Notes: generated by a model not told the origin, from the letters alone. A DNA stretch of 64,000 nt from Trinickia diaoshuihuensis (GCF_003390925.1 NZ_QUBS01000089.1:124001-188000); one strand, 5' to 3'; counted from the stretch's first letter, positions 9,324-18,663 are shown. A program made the numbers and translations.

Positions 9324-9815
9324 ATGGAAAACAACGCGGCTGGCGCAGGCGGGCGTAAGGCTAGTCCATGGGACAGGCAGGCGTTTCGCCACTTCCTGCC
9401 GATCACCACGCGCTGGATGGACAACGACGTCTATGGGCACGTCAACAACGTCGTCTACTACAGCTACTTCGATACCGTCGTCAACGAATACTTGATTCGC
9501 GCCGGTGTGCTCGACTTCGAACACGGCGCGACGATCGGTCTCGTCGTGGAGACGCAATGCAGCTACTTCGCGCCGCTCGCGTTCCCCGAGCGCGTGGAGG
9601 CCGCGTTGCGCGTTGCGCGCATCGGAGCATCGAGCGTGCGTTACGAGGTCGGGCTGTTTAAGGAAGGGGAGGCGCGAGCCGCCGCGCAGGGGCACTTCGT
9701 ACATGTCTATGTCGATCGCGCGACGCGCCGCCCCGTCGGCACGCTGCCGGCAGCGCTACGTTCGGCGCTCGAAACGCTCCTCGTCGAGCGCGCGGCAGGC
9801 GAGGAGCGCGCCTAA
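9324..9815 (+). CDS. Acyl-CoA thioesterase, hotdog fold (4HBT family)
   Basis: 163 residues with the 4-hydroxybenzoyl-CoA-thioesterase-type motif TTRWMDNDVYGHVNNVVYYSYFD, whose Asp after the RWMD step is the usual catalytic position. GAAGAGG precedes the ATG. Its stop is 1 nt before the GTG of the ABC permease gene, so it is the first gene of a transport operon. It probably hydrolyses an acyl-CoA formed from the transported compound; the substrate cannot be read from sequence. Confidence 0.9.
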   Translation: MENNAAGAGGRKASPWDRQAFRHFLPITTRWMDNDVYGHVNNVVYYSYFDTVVNEYLIRAGVLDFEHGATIGLVVETQCSYFAPLAFPERVEAALRVARIGASSVRYEVGLFKEGEARAAAQGHFVHVYVDRATRRPVGTLPAALRSALETLLVERAAGEERA

Positions 9816-9816
9816 G

Positions 9817-10755
9817 GTGCATGCATTCGCCGTCGCCACGCTCAATGGCGTCAGCTACGGGCTGCTGCTGTTCATGCTATCGGCCGGGTTGACGCTGATC
9901 TTCAGCATGCTGGGCGTGCTGAACTTCGCGCACGCGAGCTTCTATATGCTCGGCGCCTACCTCGGATATACGATGGCCGCGCATTGGGGCTTCGGCTTCG
10001 CGCTCGTTGGCGCGCCGATCGCCGTGGGTGCCGCGGGTGCGATCGTCGAGCGCATGCTGCTGCGCCGGGCGCGTGCGAATGGGCCGTTGCACGAATTGTT
10101 GCTGACGTTCGGGCTCGCCTATCTGCTCGCCGAAATCGTGAAGCTCGTCTGGGGCCTCGGCAGCGTCTCGATTGCGTTGCCTCCCGCGCTCGATGGGCCG
10201 CTACTCACGCTCGGCGACGCCGCGTTCTCGCGTTATCGCGCATTCATGATGGGGGCGTCCGTCGCGACGCTGGCCGCGTTATATGCGCTGTTGCGCAGCT
10301 CGCGCACGGGCCTGGTCCTGCGCGCGGCGCTCACGCATCCGAGCGCCGTGAAGGCGCTAGGTCACGACGTGGCGAGCATCGGCACGCTCGTGTTCGCCGT
10401 CGGCACCGCGCTCGCGGCGCTGGCCGGAGTCATCGCGGCGCCGTTGGCGGTCGTCGAACCCGGTATGGCCGAGGCGGTCGGCTCTATCGTCTTCGTCGTC
10501 GTGATTGTCGGCGGGCTCGGTTCGCTCGGCGGCGCGTTCGCCGCCTCGCTCTTGATCGGATGCGTCCAGACCTGGGCGGCCGGCAGCGCGGCATCGCTCG
10601 GTACCATCACGCAAGCCGCCGGCATCACGCTGCCGGCCGTCTGGGCCGCATTGTCGGTCGCGCAAGTCGCGCCGCTGCTGCCGTACGCGTTGCTCGTCGT
10701 CATGTTGGCCTGCCGTCCGCGCGGGCTCTTCGGAACGCGCCAAGACGATGTCTGA
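9817..10755 (+). CDS. livH: Branched-chain amino acid-type ABC transporter permease (LivH-like)
   Basis: 312 residues from GTG at 9817. A membrane protein with about eight hydrophobic segments and the LivH-type opening NGVSYGLLLFMLSAGLTLIFSMLGVLNFAH. One of two permeases of a HAAT-type importer. It overlaps the next permease gene by 8 bp. No periplasmic binding protein gene is adjacent, so substrate specificity must come from a protein encoded elsewhere. Confidence 0.9.
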   Translation: MHAFAVATLNGVSYGLLLFMLSAGLTLIFSMLGVLNFAHASFYMLGAYLGYTMAAHWGFGFALVGAPIAVGAAGAIVERMLLRRARANGPLHELLLTFGLAYLLAEIVKLVWGLGSVSIALPPALDGPLLTLGDAAFSRYRAFMMGASVATLAALYALLRSSRTGLVLRAALTHPSAVKALGHDVASIGTLVFAVGTALAALAGVIAAPLAVVEPGMAEAVGSIVFVVVIVGGLGSLGGAFAASLLIGCVQTWAAGSAASLGTITQAAGITLPAVWAALSVAQVAPLLPYALLVVMLACRPRGLFGTRQDDV

Positions 10756-12001
10756 TCCCTTGAGGTCCCTCCCGCGCCATGCGGCGCTTACTCGCGCCGC
10801 ACCTTGGATTGCCGTGGCTGCGTTGCTCGTGCTGCCGCTCGCGCTCGTGCACGAGCGTTGGCTGCTGGCTTACTTCGCGCAAGCGGCGGCGATGATCGTA
10901 TTCGCGCTCTCGTACAACTTGTTGCTTGGGGAGACGGGGCTGCTCTCGTTCGGCCACGCCGCGTTCGCCGGCCTCGGCGCGTTCGTCGCGGCCCATTTGT
11001 TCAATCGCGGCGGTATCGCGCTGCCCTGGTTGCCGCTCGCGGGCGGCGCCGGTGGCGCGGCCTTCGGGTTGCTCTTCGGTCTCGTCGCGACGCGGCGCGC
11101 CGGGACGGCCTTCGCCATGATTACGCTCGGCGTCGGCGAACTCGTGGCCGCGGCCGTGTGGACGCTGCCGGAAGGATTCGGCGGCGCGGCCGGCGTCGCG
11201 ATCGATCGCGGCGGCGTGCAAGCGCCGGGTGGTCTGTCGTTCGGTTCCGAACGCGCGGCCTATGCACTGATCGCGAGTTGGGCGGCGCTATCGATCGTCG
11301 CCATGTTCGCGCTGACCCGCACGCCGCTCGCCCGCATGGCCAATGCCGTGCGCGACAACGCGGTCCGCGTCGCGGCGCTCGGTGTCGATCCGCGCCGTAT
11401 TCGTCTCGCCATGTTCGTCCTCGCGGCGTTTTTCGCGGGCATCGCCGGGACGCTGACGCTGATCGACGTCGAACTGGCCTCGTCCGAAAGCGTCGGGATG
11501 GCGCGTTCCGGGGCGGTGTTGGTTGCCACCGTCATCGGCGGCTCGTCGGCGTTCTTCGGGCCGCTCCTCGGCTCGCTGGTGCTCGTTGCGTTCAATGTTG
11601 CGTTGGCCGGCGTCACGCGAGCATGGCCTGTCTACCTTGGGTTGCTGTTCGTCGCCGTCGTCTTGCGTTTTCCCGATGGCGTGGCAGGCGGGTGGCGCGA
11701 GCTTCGTGCGCGCGTCGAACGGCATGGCGCGCTTGCGTTCGGCCTCAGATACGCGTTCGGTGGGATCGCCGCTGTTGCCTGGATTGCCGCGCTCGTCTTG
11801 GTGGTCGAGTCGCTCTATGCACGGCGTTTGGCTGCCGATGCCGGCGGCGTTTGGCGTATCGGGCCGCTGGCTTTCGATTGGAGCACGGCGCGGACTTGGT
11901 GGTGCATTGCGGCGCTCGTTGCCGTTGGCGGTGCGGCGCGGCTTGCGGCAAGGACAGGGCGGGGCGCGTCGGCTCAGCATGGCGAAAGGACCAGCCGATG
12001 A
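10748..12001 (+). CDS. livM: Branched-chain amino acid-type ABC transporter permease (LivM-like)
   Basis: 417 residues. LivM-type core with NLLLGETGLLSFGHAAFAGLGAF and the cytoplasmic ATPase-contact region near NAVRDNAVRVAALGVDP. It is longer than usual: after the core there is an extra C-terminal stretch (about residues 325-417) with two more hydrophobic segments. Overlaps livH by 8 bp and livG by 4 bp (ATGA). Pairs with LivH to form the membrane channel. Confidence 0.9.
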   Translation: MSDPLRSLPRHAALTRAAPWIAVAALLVLPLALVHERWLLAYFAQAAAMIVFALSYNLLLGETGLLSFGHAAFAGLGAFVAAHLFNRGGIALPWLPLAGGAGGAAFGLLFGLVATRRAGTAFAMITLGVGELVAAAVWTLPEGFGGAAGVAIDRGGVQAPGGLSFGSERAAYALIASWAALSIVAMFALTRTPLARMANAVRDNAVRVAALGVDPRRIRLAMFVLAAFFAGIAGTLTLIDVELASSESVGMARSGAVLVATVIGGSSAFFGPLLGSLVLVAFNVALAGVTRAWPVYLGLLFVAVVLRFPDGVAGGWRELRARVERHGALAFGLRYAFGGIAAVAWIAALVLVVESLYARRLAADAGGVWRIGPLAFDWSTARTWWCIAALVAVGGAARLAARTGRGASAQHGERTSR

Positions 12002-12795
12002 CGGACGCCGTTGCACTCAAACTCGAAGGCATCGCCCGGCGCTTCGGCGCGACGCGCGTGTTGGACGGCGTCGATCTGTCCATCGAGGCCGGCGAGCGTC
12101 ACGCCTTGATCGGTCCCAACGGCGCCGGCAAATCGACGGTGTTCAACATCATCGGCGGGACGCTGCGGCCCGATCGCGGGACGGTCTGGCTCGACGGGGT
12201 GGACGTGACGGGCCGCAGCCCCCATCGTCTTGCGCGCGCGGGGCTCGGCCGCAGTTTTCAGACGACGCGCGTCTTCCCCCGTTTGACCGTGCTCGAGAAT
12301 CTGCGTTGCGCCGCGTGGTGCGGCGTGATGGCGACGCAGGGCGCACGCGGCGCGGCGGCCCGGCTTTCACAATGGGCGCTTTTGTGGCGGCGCTCGCGCG
12401 AGATCGATGAGCGAGCCGAGCGCGTGCTCGCCGAACTCGAACTCGAACATGCGGCGCGACACCCTGCCGGGACGCTCGAATACGGTGCTCAGCGCAGGCT
12501 CGATCTGGGCGTGGCGGTGGCGCGCGGCGCGCGCATGCTGCTGCTCGACGAGCCCACCGCCGGGATGAACCGCGACGAGGCCGCGCGCACGGTCGAGTGG
12601 CTGCGCGCCATGACGGCCGGCAAAACGCTGCTCGCGATCGAACACGACATGGATGCGGTGTTTGCGCTCGCCGATCGAGTGTCGGTGCTAGTTCAAGGCC
12701 GGATCCTCGCGAGCGGCACGCCCTTGGAAGTCGCCGCCGATCAGCGCGTGCGCGAGGCATACCTGGGCGTGCTTCCCGGGGGGCAAACGTCATGA
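11998..12795 (+). CDS. livG: ABC transporter ATP-binding protein (LivG-like)
   Basis: 265 residues from ATG at 11998. Intact Walker A (GPNGAGKST), Q-loop region, LivG-type signature LEYGAQRRLDLG, Walker B with catalytic Glu (MLLLDEPTAGMN) and the switch His (IEHDMD). Start and stop overlap the neighbouring genes by 4 bp each. Since the partner LivF has an altered Walker A, this subunit probably supplies the fully competent ATP site. Confidence 0.93.
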   Translation: MTDAVALKLEGIARRFGATRVLDGVDLSIEAGERHALIGPNGAGKSTVFNIIGGTLRPDRGTVWLDGVDVTGRSPHRLARAGLGRSFQTTRVFPRLTVLENLRCAAWCGVMATQGARGAAARLSQWALLWRRSREIDERAERVLAELELEHAARHPAGTLEYGAQRRLDLGVAVARGARMLLLDEPTAGMNRDEAARTVEWLRAMTAGKTLLAIEHDMDAVFALADRVSVLVQGRILASGTPLEVAADQRVREAYLGVLPGGQTS

Positions 12796-13514
12796 CGGCG
12801 TTGCTCGAGGCGCGCTCGGTCCGCGCTTGGTACGGCGAGGCGCAGGTGCTGCGCGGCGTGGATCTGAGCATCGAAGCCGGCGAGCTCGTGCTCTTATGCG
12901 GACGCAATGGTTCCGGGCGTTCGACGTTGGCGAAGGCGCTCGTCGGTTTGGTTCGTCGAGCGGGTTCGATCGTCTTCGCCGGCGAGGAGATCGCCGAGCG
13001 GCTCACCTTCGAGATCGCGCGGCGCGGAATCGGCTATGTGGCGGAGCAACGTGACGTGTTCCCGACGCTTTCCGTCGAAGAGAACCTGCGGCTTGGCATC
13101 ATGCCGGGACAGGCCGCAACCGGCCGCTTGGCGAAGCGGCGGATCGACGAAACGTTCGATCGCTTTCCGATGCTTGCTCGACGGCGCGGCACTGCGGCGG
13201 GCGTCCTCTCGGGCGGTGAGCAACAGATGCTCGTGCTGGCGCGCGCGCTGTTGGGCGAACCGCGTTTGCTCGTGGTCGACGAGCCCGCGGAGGGACTGGC
13301 TCCGCAGGCGGTGGAGGCCGTTGCGCAATGCTTGCAGTCGCTTCGCGAGCAGGGCGGTGCGGTGCTCTTGATCGAACAACGGCTGACCATGGCCCAGCGT
13401 TTGGCGGATCGAATCGCCGTGATGGGGCATGGGCGTATCGTTTTCGACGGGACGGTCGATGCGCTCGATGCGGCAACGGTCGACGAATGGATCGCACTGG
13501 GCGCCCGCCGCTAG
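12792..13514 (+). CDS. livF: ABC transporter ATP-binding protein (LivF-like) with altered Walker A
   Basis: 240 residues. Signature LSGGEQQ and Walker B VVDEPAEGL are present, but Walker A reads GRNGSGRST: the nucleotide-binding Lys is Arg43 (codon CGT at 12918-12920). This Lys is almost always kept in active ABC ATPases, so the subunit may hydrolyse poorly and the transporter may be asymmetric. The rest of the domain looks intact and in frame. Overlaps livG by 4 bp. Its stop is only 4 bp from the end of the converging gene at 13519. Confidence 0.9.
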   Translation: MTALLEARSVRAWYGEAQVLRGVDLSIEAGELVLLCGRNGSGRSTLAKALVGLVRRAGSIVFAGEEIAERLTFEIARRGIGYVAEQRDVFPTLSVEENLRLGIMPGQAATGRLAKRRIDETFDRFPMLARRRGTAAGVLSGGEQQMLVLARALLGEPRLLVVDEPAEGLAPQAVEAVAQCLQSLREQGGAVLLIEQRLTMAQRLADRIAVMGHGRIVFDGTVDALDAATVDEWIALGARR

Positions 13515-13518
13515 TGGC

Positions 13519-16500
13519 TCAACTCACCGGAAAGCGGTTATTGGTCAGGAACGTTCGGATATCCGCGAGTTGCGTCTGGTTCAGGACATAGTGGCCGTCC
13601 TTATCCTTACCGGGGCTGATGCCCTTGAAGTAGGACGCGATGTTGTCCGCATCGTGGCCGTTCGCGATCGTGTTCATCCAAGCGACCATCTCGGGCGTAC
13701 CCTTCCCCAGCGCACGGAAGTAGGCGTTGATAGCCGGGCCGGCGCTCACACCGCTCGTCAGGGTCATGGCATGGCGCGCGAACGGCTCCGCGACGGCCTG
13801 CTTGACGCCGAGAGCCAATAGGTACTGCGTGACGCCCTTGTCGCCCAGATGCGCGAGGTCGTATTGATTGGCGAGGTACTGAATGCCGGAGGCCACGATG
13901 TTTCCGGCAATGCCGACGCCTTTCCAGCCGTTTTCGGCCAGGCCCCACAACAGCTCTTCCCCGGCCGATTCGCCGGCGCCGCCGGCCAATACGCGCTCCG
14001 CCGCCGTCGTGAGTACTTGCTTCGCGACGGCCGTGCCGAAATCGGTCGCGGCGGCCACGGCGTAAGCGCCCTCGTGGCCGGGGTTCGTCGTCGGATCCGC
14101 GAACAGCGGGACGAGGCCGCCCCCGGCGAGGACGAGCGTAGCTACGTCACCCGTGCTGGCCAGCAAGGTGCGGGCGGAGTTCTTCAGGATCTTCGTGGTC
14201 ATATCGCCGGCGCCCCAACTGTCGAACTTTTGCAGCAGCGTTTCGAGCATCTTGCGCTGCAGCGTCGCGGCATCGCCTTTCGCCGTCGTATCGAACAGCG
14301 TCTTTTTCCAACCCGGCGCAAGCCCATCGAGCAGCGTCGTGACGCCGGCACCGGTATAAAGACCCGCGAAGAGCGCATTGTCGACGTTCATCCGCTGATC
14401 CGTCGAAGGGGTTTGCAGCGAGCTCATCACCGACGCGCCATTGAGCATGAAGAGGGCACCGAGCAACCCGTTCTTGGCAATCGTTACCTTACCTTCGATG
14501 TTCTTTTCCGCGTCGCCGAACAAGTTGACGAAGTTCTCGCTTGGCCCGCCCAGTCGTGGGTCCACCATCAAGACCTGCGCAGCCTGCTCGGCGTAGTACG
14601 CCGCCGCGCTCGTCATCACGCGCTTTTGCCACCACCATTGCGTTTGATCGATGTCGCCCGCCGAGCCCGATTGCGGCGGCGCGGGTACGGCTTTGATCGC
14701 CTCTTGGAGCGCATGGGTCACATCGTCTTCATGCGAGCCCCAATACGGGCTGGCCACGGGTTTGTCGAAACCGGGTCCGCGCATATCGCCCGCATAGCGG
14801 TCGAGCGTCGCCTTCATGTGTTGCAACCGGTCGTATGCGTCGCCGCTCTGCGCGATATCGGCGTACACGTCGCCGCCATGAGGCACGGTCTTGAGCGCCG
14901 CGAGAGCGGCTTGCCCCTGTCCCGGGCTATTGAGGTTCCCCCAGTCTTTCGGCCCCTCGGTGTAGGCGATGGCGTCCATCCCGGTGCGCGTCGCGAGCGG
15001 GTCGAGCGTTTCCTTGCGATATCCGTCGAGTCCGTTCGCGATTGCGCTGTCGGCCATCGTCGTATAGAGCTTGTCGCCCGCCCGGTTGGACTGCGCCGCG
15101 AGCGACGCGGTCAGCGCGATATCGCCGTCGTTTTGCACGCCGCTTTGCAGCAACTCGATCAATGTACTCGGATTGGTCTCGACCACCTGCTTGACGTCCT
15201 GTCTCGACTTGAACGTCTGCATCAGATAGCCGGCCAGTTGATCCACTATCGCTTGGCCAGGCCTCGGCTCGTTCGACTTGTCGCCGGCCTTCTTCGGCGG
15301 GTCGCTGTCGTAGGTATGCTGCAATGCCGCGGCAACGGCATCCATGGTCTTGAACGTCGCGTTATCGCCATACACGTCCGTCATGCCGTCGGCCAAGCCG
15401 TCGATGATCTTCTTTAAGATCGGCTCGGAGTCGGACGGGCTGACGCGCGTGTCCATGAGCGTGGTCATGATCGTCGACACTTGGCCCGGCATCTTCGTCT
15501 TCGGGTCTGTAACCGCTTGCCACTGTGCGGCCGCGTCGAGGGCCGCTTGCCGCGTACCGCCGCTTTTCAGGCCCTTTTCGTAGGCGTCGACCACGCTTTG
15601 CACGGGGTCTTTGATCAACACTTGCTGCTGCACGTCGCCCGCCACGTCTTTGACCAAGTCGCCGTTGTTCGTGCCGAAATACGTTTGATAGACACCCGTG
15701 CGCGCCGTAATCGCCGCATAGGCTTGCGCCGAGTCGCCGCCCGACTTGGCGAGCGCGGCTTGCGCGACCGCCGTCAATTGCTCGCGCATGTCGCTTTTGA
15801 GCTTGTCGAGGTTGCCAGCCGCGGCGTCTTGCTGAAGTTTGCCGACTTGATCCGGCGTGCGGCCGTCGCGCTCTCGCTCCGCGTAGACTTGCACGCGCGC
15901 CATGCCGATCGCTTGCTGAAAGGCGCGATCGTTAGGGGCGCGCGCCGCGATCGTGCTGATGACCGCATCGATCTGCGCGTCGGTGACGACGCCGTTCTTG
16001 AGCAGCGTATAGCTGATTTCGTCGATGATCGGCTTGGCGATCGGCGCGACCATGTGCTCCCGCTCGTCGGCGGAAAGCAACTTCGCCTGCGGGCCCGAGA
16101 GTTCGTTGGAAAGGCCCGGCGCCGCCGCCAGCGCCGCTCGCTGTTCGTTCAAAAAGCCCAGCCGTTGCGGATCGAGCATCGTGACGGTGGCGCCGGGCGG
16201 CATATCGGCCAGCGAGCAATCGCCATTGCCCGGGCGCGTGCCGAACGCCTGCGGGTCGAGCCACGGCGTGGCGGCCAGATTTTGCTTGAGCAGCGCATCG
16301 TCGGACTGCGCATTCTTGTCGACCACCTTCTGTCGAGAGAGCAGCGACCAGAACGAATCGCCCGGTTTGACGATGAACTGCGCGATGCCCTGCGGACCTG
16401 GGTCGGGAACGGCGGGAGCGGGCGTCCCAGCCGTCGTCTGCGCGGGCTTCGCGCCGTTCGCCGAGGCGGGGGCGACGCTCGGCGCCGATACGGGCGTGCT

Positions 16501-16590
16501 CGCGGTCGTCGCCGGCTGCGGCGGTTGAGCCGGAGCCTGCGGTCGATACAGTGAAATGGGTATGCCGTCGGAAATCGTGTCCAATGCCAT
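13519..16590 (-). CDS. Large LysM-like protein of unknown function
   Basis: 1023 residues from ATG at 16590, with CGGAG 7 nt upstream. Residues 16-65 are a Pro/Ala/Thr-rich low-complexity segment; residues 71-85 (QFIVKPGDSFWSLL) match the start of a LysM domain; the rest is mostly predicted helix with two more hydrophobic stretches around 730-840. No signal peptide is evident, so it may be cytoplasmic or exported by a dedicated secretion system. It is monocistronic, converging on livF on one side, with 252 bp to the inositol operon on the other. I do not recognise a catalytic motif. Large LysM-containing exported proteins and type III or VI secretion-related proteins are possible but unproven readings. 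Confidence 0.7.
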   Translation of the reverse strand: MALDTISDGIPISLYRPQAPAQPPQPATTASTPVSAPSVAPASANGAKPAQTTAGTPAPAVPDPGPQGIAQFIVKPGDSFWSLLSRQKVVDKNAQSDDALLKQNLAATPWLDPQAFGTRPGNGDCSLADMPPGATVTMLDPQRLGFLNEQRAALAAAPGLSNELSGPQAKLLSADEREHMVAPIAKPIIDEISYTLLKNGVVTDAQIDAVISTIAARAPNDRAFQQAIGMARVQVYAERERDGRTPDQVGKLQQDAAAGNLDKLKSDMREQLTAVAQAALAKSGGDSAQAYAAITARTGVYQTYFGTNNGDLVKDVAGDVQQQVLIKDPVQSVVDAYEKGLKSGGTRQAALDAAAQWQAVTDPKTKMPGQVSTIMTTLMDTRVSPSDSEPILKKIIDGLADGMTDVYGDNATFKTMDAVAAALQHTYDSDPPKKAGDKSNEPRPGQAIVDQLAGYLMQTFKSRQDVKQVVETNPSTLIELLQSGVQNDGDIALTASLAAQSNRAGDKLYTTMADSAIANGLDGYRKETLDPLATRTGMDAIAYTEGPKDWGNLNSPGQGQAALAALKTVPHGGDVYADIAQSGDAYDRLQHMKATLDRYAGDMRGPGFDKPVASPYWGSHEDDVTHALQEAIKAVPAPPQSGSAGDIDQTQWWWQKRVMTSAAAYYAEQAAQVLMVDPRLGGPSENFVNLFGDAEKNIEGKVTIAKNGLLGALFMLNGASVMSSLQTPSTDQRMNVDNALFAGLYTGAGVTTLLDGLAPGWKKTLFDTTAKGDAATLQRKMLETLLQKFDSWGAGDMTTKILKNSARTLLASTGDVATLVLAGGGLVPLFADPTTNPGHEGAYAVAAATDFGTAVAKQVLTTAAERVLAGGAGESAGEELLWGLAENGWKGVGIAGNIVASGIQYLANQYDLAHLGDKGVTQYLLALGVKQAVAEPFARHAMTLTSGVSAGPAINAYFRALGKGTPEMVAWMNTIANGHDADNIASYFKGISPGKDKDGHYVLNQTQLADIRTFLTNNRFPVS

Positions 16591-16741
16591 CGCTGCTCCG
16601 CTGTGTGGATCGCACTCAGGTGGGTGCGGATCGATGAGCCGGCTGCCGGATCGTCGACAGGCCACGGGTGGATGGGCTATCGAATCGGCAGTGCTAGTAC
16701 GGAGCTAAGTATCGGACGTCGTATCGAGGCCGACAATGCAG

Positions 16742-16800
16742 AGGATCCGTAAGCGTCAACGTTGATTTCATCTTTCTAAGTTTGACGCCTACTGGATCCT
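16742..16800. repeat. Long imperfect inverted repeat
   Basis: The arms 16742-16759 and 16782-16800 are complementary at 17 of 18 pairs with one bulged base, around a 22-nt AT-rich loop; both ends carry GGATCC. It lies in the 252-bp gap between the large LysM-like gene and iolB. There is no T-run, so it is not a standard terminator. It could block transcription from the inositol operon or be a remnant of a mobile palindrome. Confidence 0.6.
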
Positions 16801-16842
16801 GGCAATGAGGTGGAGAACGTTTGCTCCTATCGCCCGCTTTCA

Positions 16843-17646
16843 CTATCGCGCGTCGCGCTGCGCGATCCAATCGTGCGCGGGGTCGTTCTTGAAATGCCAT
16901 GCGCGCTGCGGACCCGCCATGACGTTCAGATAGTACGAATCATAGCCATATGGCACGACGACGGGGTGATAGCCGCGCGGCACCATGACGACGTCGCGAT
17001 CCTCGACGGCCATCGATTCGTCGATGTCGCGCGCATCCGTATAGACGCGCTGAAACGCGAATCCCTGCGGCGGGTTGAGCCGATGGTAATACGTCTCCTC
17101 GAGCGCGCTCTCTACCGGAATATGATCGGCGTCATGCTTATGCGGCGGGTAGCTCGACGAGTGTCCGCTCGGCGTGCGCACTTCGACGACGAGCAGCGAT
17201 TCGGCCGGCTCCGTTTGCGGAAGGATGTCGCAGACGTAGCGCGTGTTGGCGCCCTTGCCGCGCACCGAGCGCTTCATCTGCGACGGCTCGATGAGTCGCG
17301 CCGGATAGCGGCCCTCGGCCGGCGCGCTGGCTACGCCGATCTCGGCATCGCGCTCCGCGCGCACGGTCGCCCGCACGCGCGGCGGCAGGTAAAGCGCGTA
17401 GGGGGCGTTGTCCTCGAAGACGCTATCGCGCGCCCCGATGCTCGTGTAGCGCTCGCCGCCGGCCTCGATCGTAACTGCGCCCGAGAGCACGACGATGCAC
17501 GATTCGCGTGTCGTTTCGTCGACATAGAGCACCTCGTTTGGGGCGAGACGATAAGCGACGAAGCCGACATAGCGCCAAGCGGCCGACTCCGGCGTCACGC
17601 GCGCGATCGTCATGCCCTCGCGCTGGGCTTTGACCAGTAGGCTCAT
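16843..17646 (-). CDS. iolB: 5-deoxy-glucuronate isomerase
   Basis: 267 residues. Converts 5-deoxy-D-glucuronate to 5-dehydro-2-deoxy-D-gluconate in inositol catabolism. Bicupin-type protein with the metal-site sequence SYPPHKHD followed by LEETYYHR, and the IolB-type end region VPRGYHPVVVPYGYDSYYLNVMAG. ATG at 17646 overlaps the iolE stop by 4 bp, so the two are coupled. It is the last gene of the inositol operon. Confidence 0.95.
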   Translation of the reverse strand: MSLLVKAQREGMTIARVTPESAAWRYVGFVAYRLAPNEVLYVDETTRESCIVVLSGAVTIEAGGERYTSIGARDSVFEDNAPYALYLPPRVRATVRAERDAEIGVASAPAEGRYPARLIEPSQMKRSVRGKGANTRYVCDILPQTEPAESLLVVEVRTPSGHSSSYPPHKHDADHIPVESALEETYYHRLNPPQGFAFQRVYTDARDIDESMAVEDRDVVMVPRGYHPVVVPYGYDSYYLNVMAGPQRAWHFKNDPAHDWIAQRDAR

Positions 17647-18572
17647 GCCGGCTCCTTGACGTTCTTGGCGCCCTCGGGCGCATTCGCCGCATCGACGAGC
17701 TTGCGCAAGGTCCGATAGCCCAGATCCGCATACTGGTAGCTGGGCGCGACGGCCGGATCTTGCTCGGCTTCGACGACGAGCCAACCCCGATACCCATGGC
17801 GCTTCAATGCCGCGATGACGGCGGCGAAATCGACGGCGCCGTCGCCGGGCACGGTGAAGGCGCCATTGATGACGGCTTCCAAAAAGCTCCAGTCGCGGTT
17901 ACGCGCGAGCTTGATCACCTCGGGCCGCACGTCCTTGCAATGGACGTGGCAGATGCGCGGCGCGTAGGCTTCGAGCGTCGCGAGCGGATCGCCGCCCGCG
18001 AATGTGATGTGACCGGTGTCGAGCAAGAGACCCACGGCGTCGCTGGTCCGCTTCATCAAATTCTCGACGTCCGCGGGCGTTTCGACGTAGGCCCCCATGT
18101 GATGGTGGTACGCCACCCGCACGCCTTGCGAGAGCGTGTAGCGCGCGAAGCGATCGAGGCGCTCGGCATAGGCATCCCACTGCGCTCCGGTAAAAAAGCG
18201 CGGACGTTGATAAAGCGGCAAGGGCGCGCCTTGAATCGTCTGCGCGACTTCGCCGTAGACCATCACGTCGGCGCCGTTCTTGGCCAGCAATTCGAGATGA
18301 GGGCCGACGGCTTCGATTTCTTCCTCGGCGCTGCGCTCGGCCAAGCGCCCCGAATACCAGCCCGAGACGAGCGCCAGATCGTATTGCGCGAGCAGGGCCT
18401 TCAAAGCCGCGGGCTCGCGCGGGAATTTATTGCCGAGCTCGAACCCTTCGTAGCCGATCTGCCGGCCTTCGGTCAGCGCGACGGAAAGCGGCGTCTCGCC
18501 GCCGAGCGAGGGCAGGTCGTCGTTCATCCAAGAAAGCGGATTGACGCCGATGCGCACTTGAAAATCGGTCAT
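17643..18572 (-). CDS. iolE: Myo-inosose-2 dehydratase
   Basis: 309 residues from ATG at 18572 with AAGGA upstream. A TIM-barrel of the xylose-isomerase-like family; dehydrates scyllo-inosose to a diketone. Family features include VRIGVNPLSWMNDDLPSLG at the start, VAYHHHMG, LLDTGHITFAGG and HCKDVR, which provide metal ligands. It sits between iolD (91 bp upstream) and iolB (4-bp overlap). Confidence 0.95.
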   Translation of the reverse strand: MTDFQVRIGVNPLSWMNDDLPSLGGETPLSVALTEGRQIGYEGFELGNKFPREPAALKALLAQYDLALVSGWYSGRLAERSAEEEIEAVGPHLELLAKNGADVMVYGEVAQTIQGAPLPLYQRPRFFTGAQWDAYAERLDRFARYTLSQGVRVAYHHHMGAYVETPADVENLMKRTSDAVGLLLDTGHITFAGGDPLATLEAYAPRICHVHCKDVRPEVIKLARNRDWSFLEAVINGAFTVPGDGAVDFAAVIAALKRHGYRGWLVVEAEQDPAVAPSYQYADLGYRTLRKLVDAANAPEGAKNVKEPA

Positions 18573-18663
18573 GCTGCGTTCCTTTGTTCGCGTGTTGTTG
18601 CAATGTGCGATGTGGATATCGATGTTCGTGGTCGAGGCTAGCGGGCCGCCGCGTTCTCCGCGT

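Noticed and set aside
16590-16720. hrpII/PIP-type promoter (TTCG-N16-TTCG) for the large LysM-like gene
   Set aside because: A TTCG is present on the minus strand near 16684 but the partner at the right spacing is missing.
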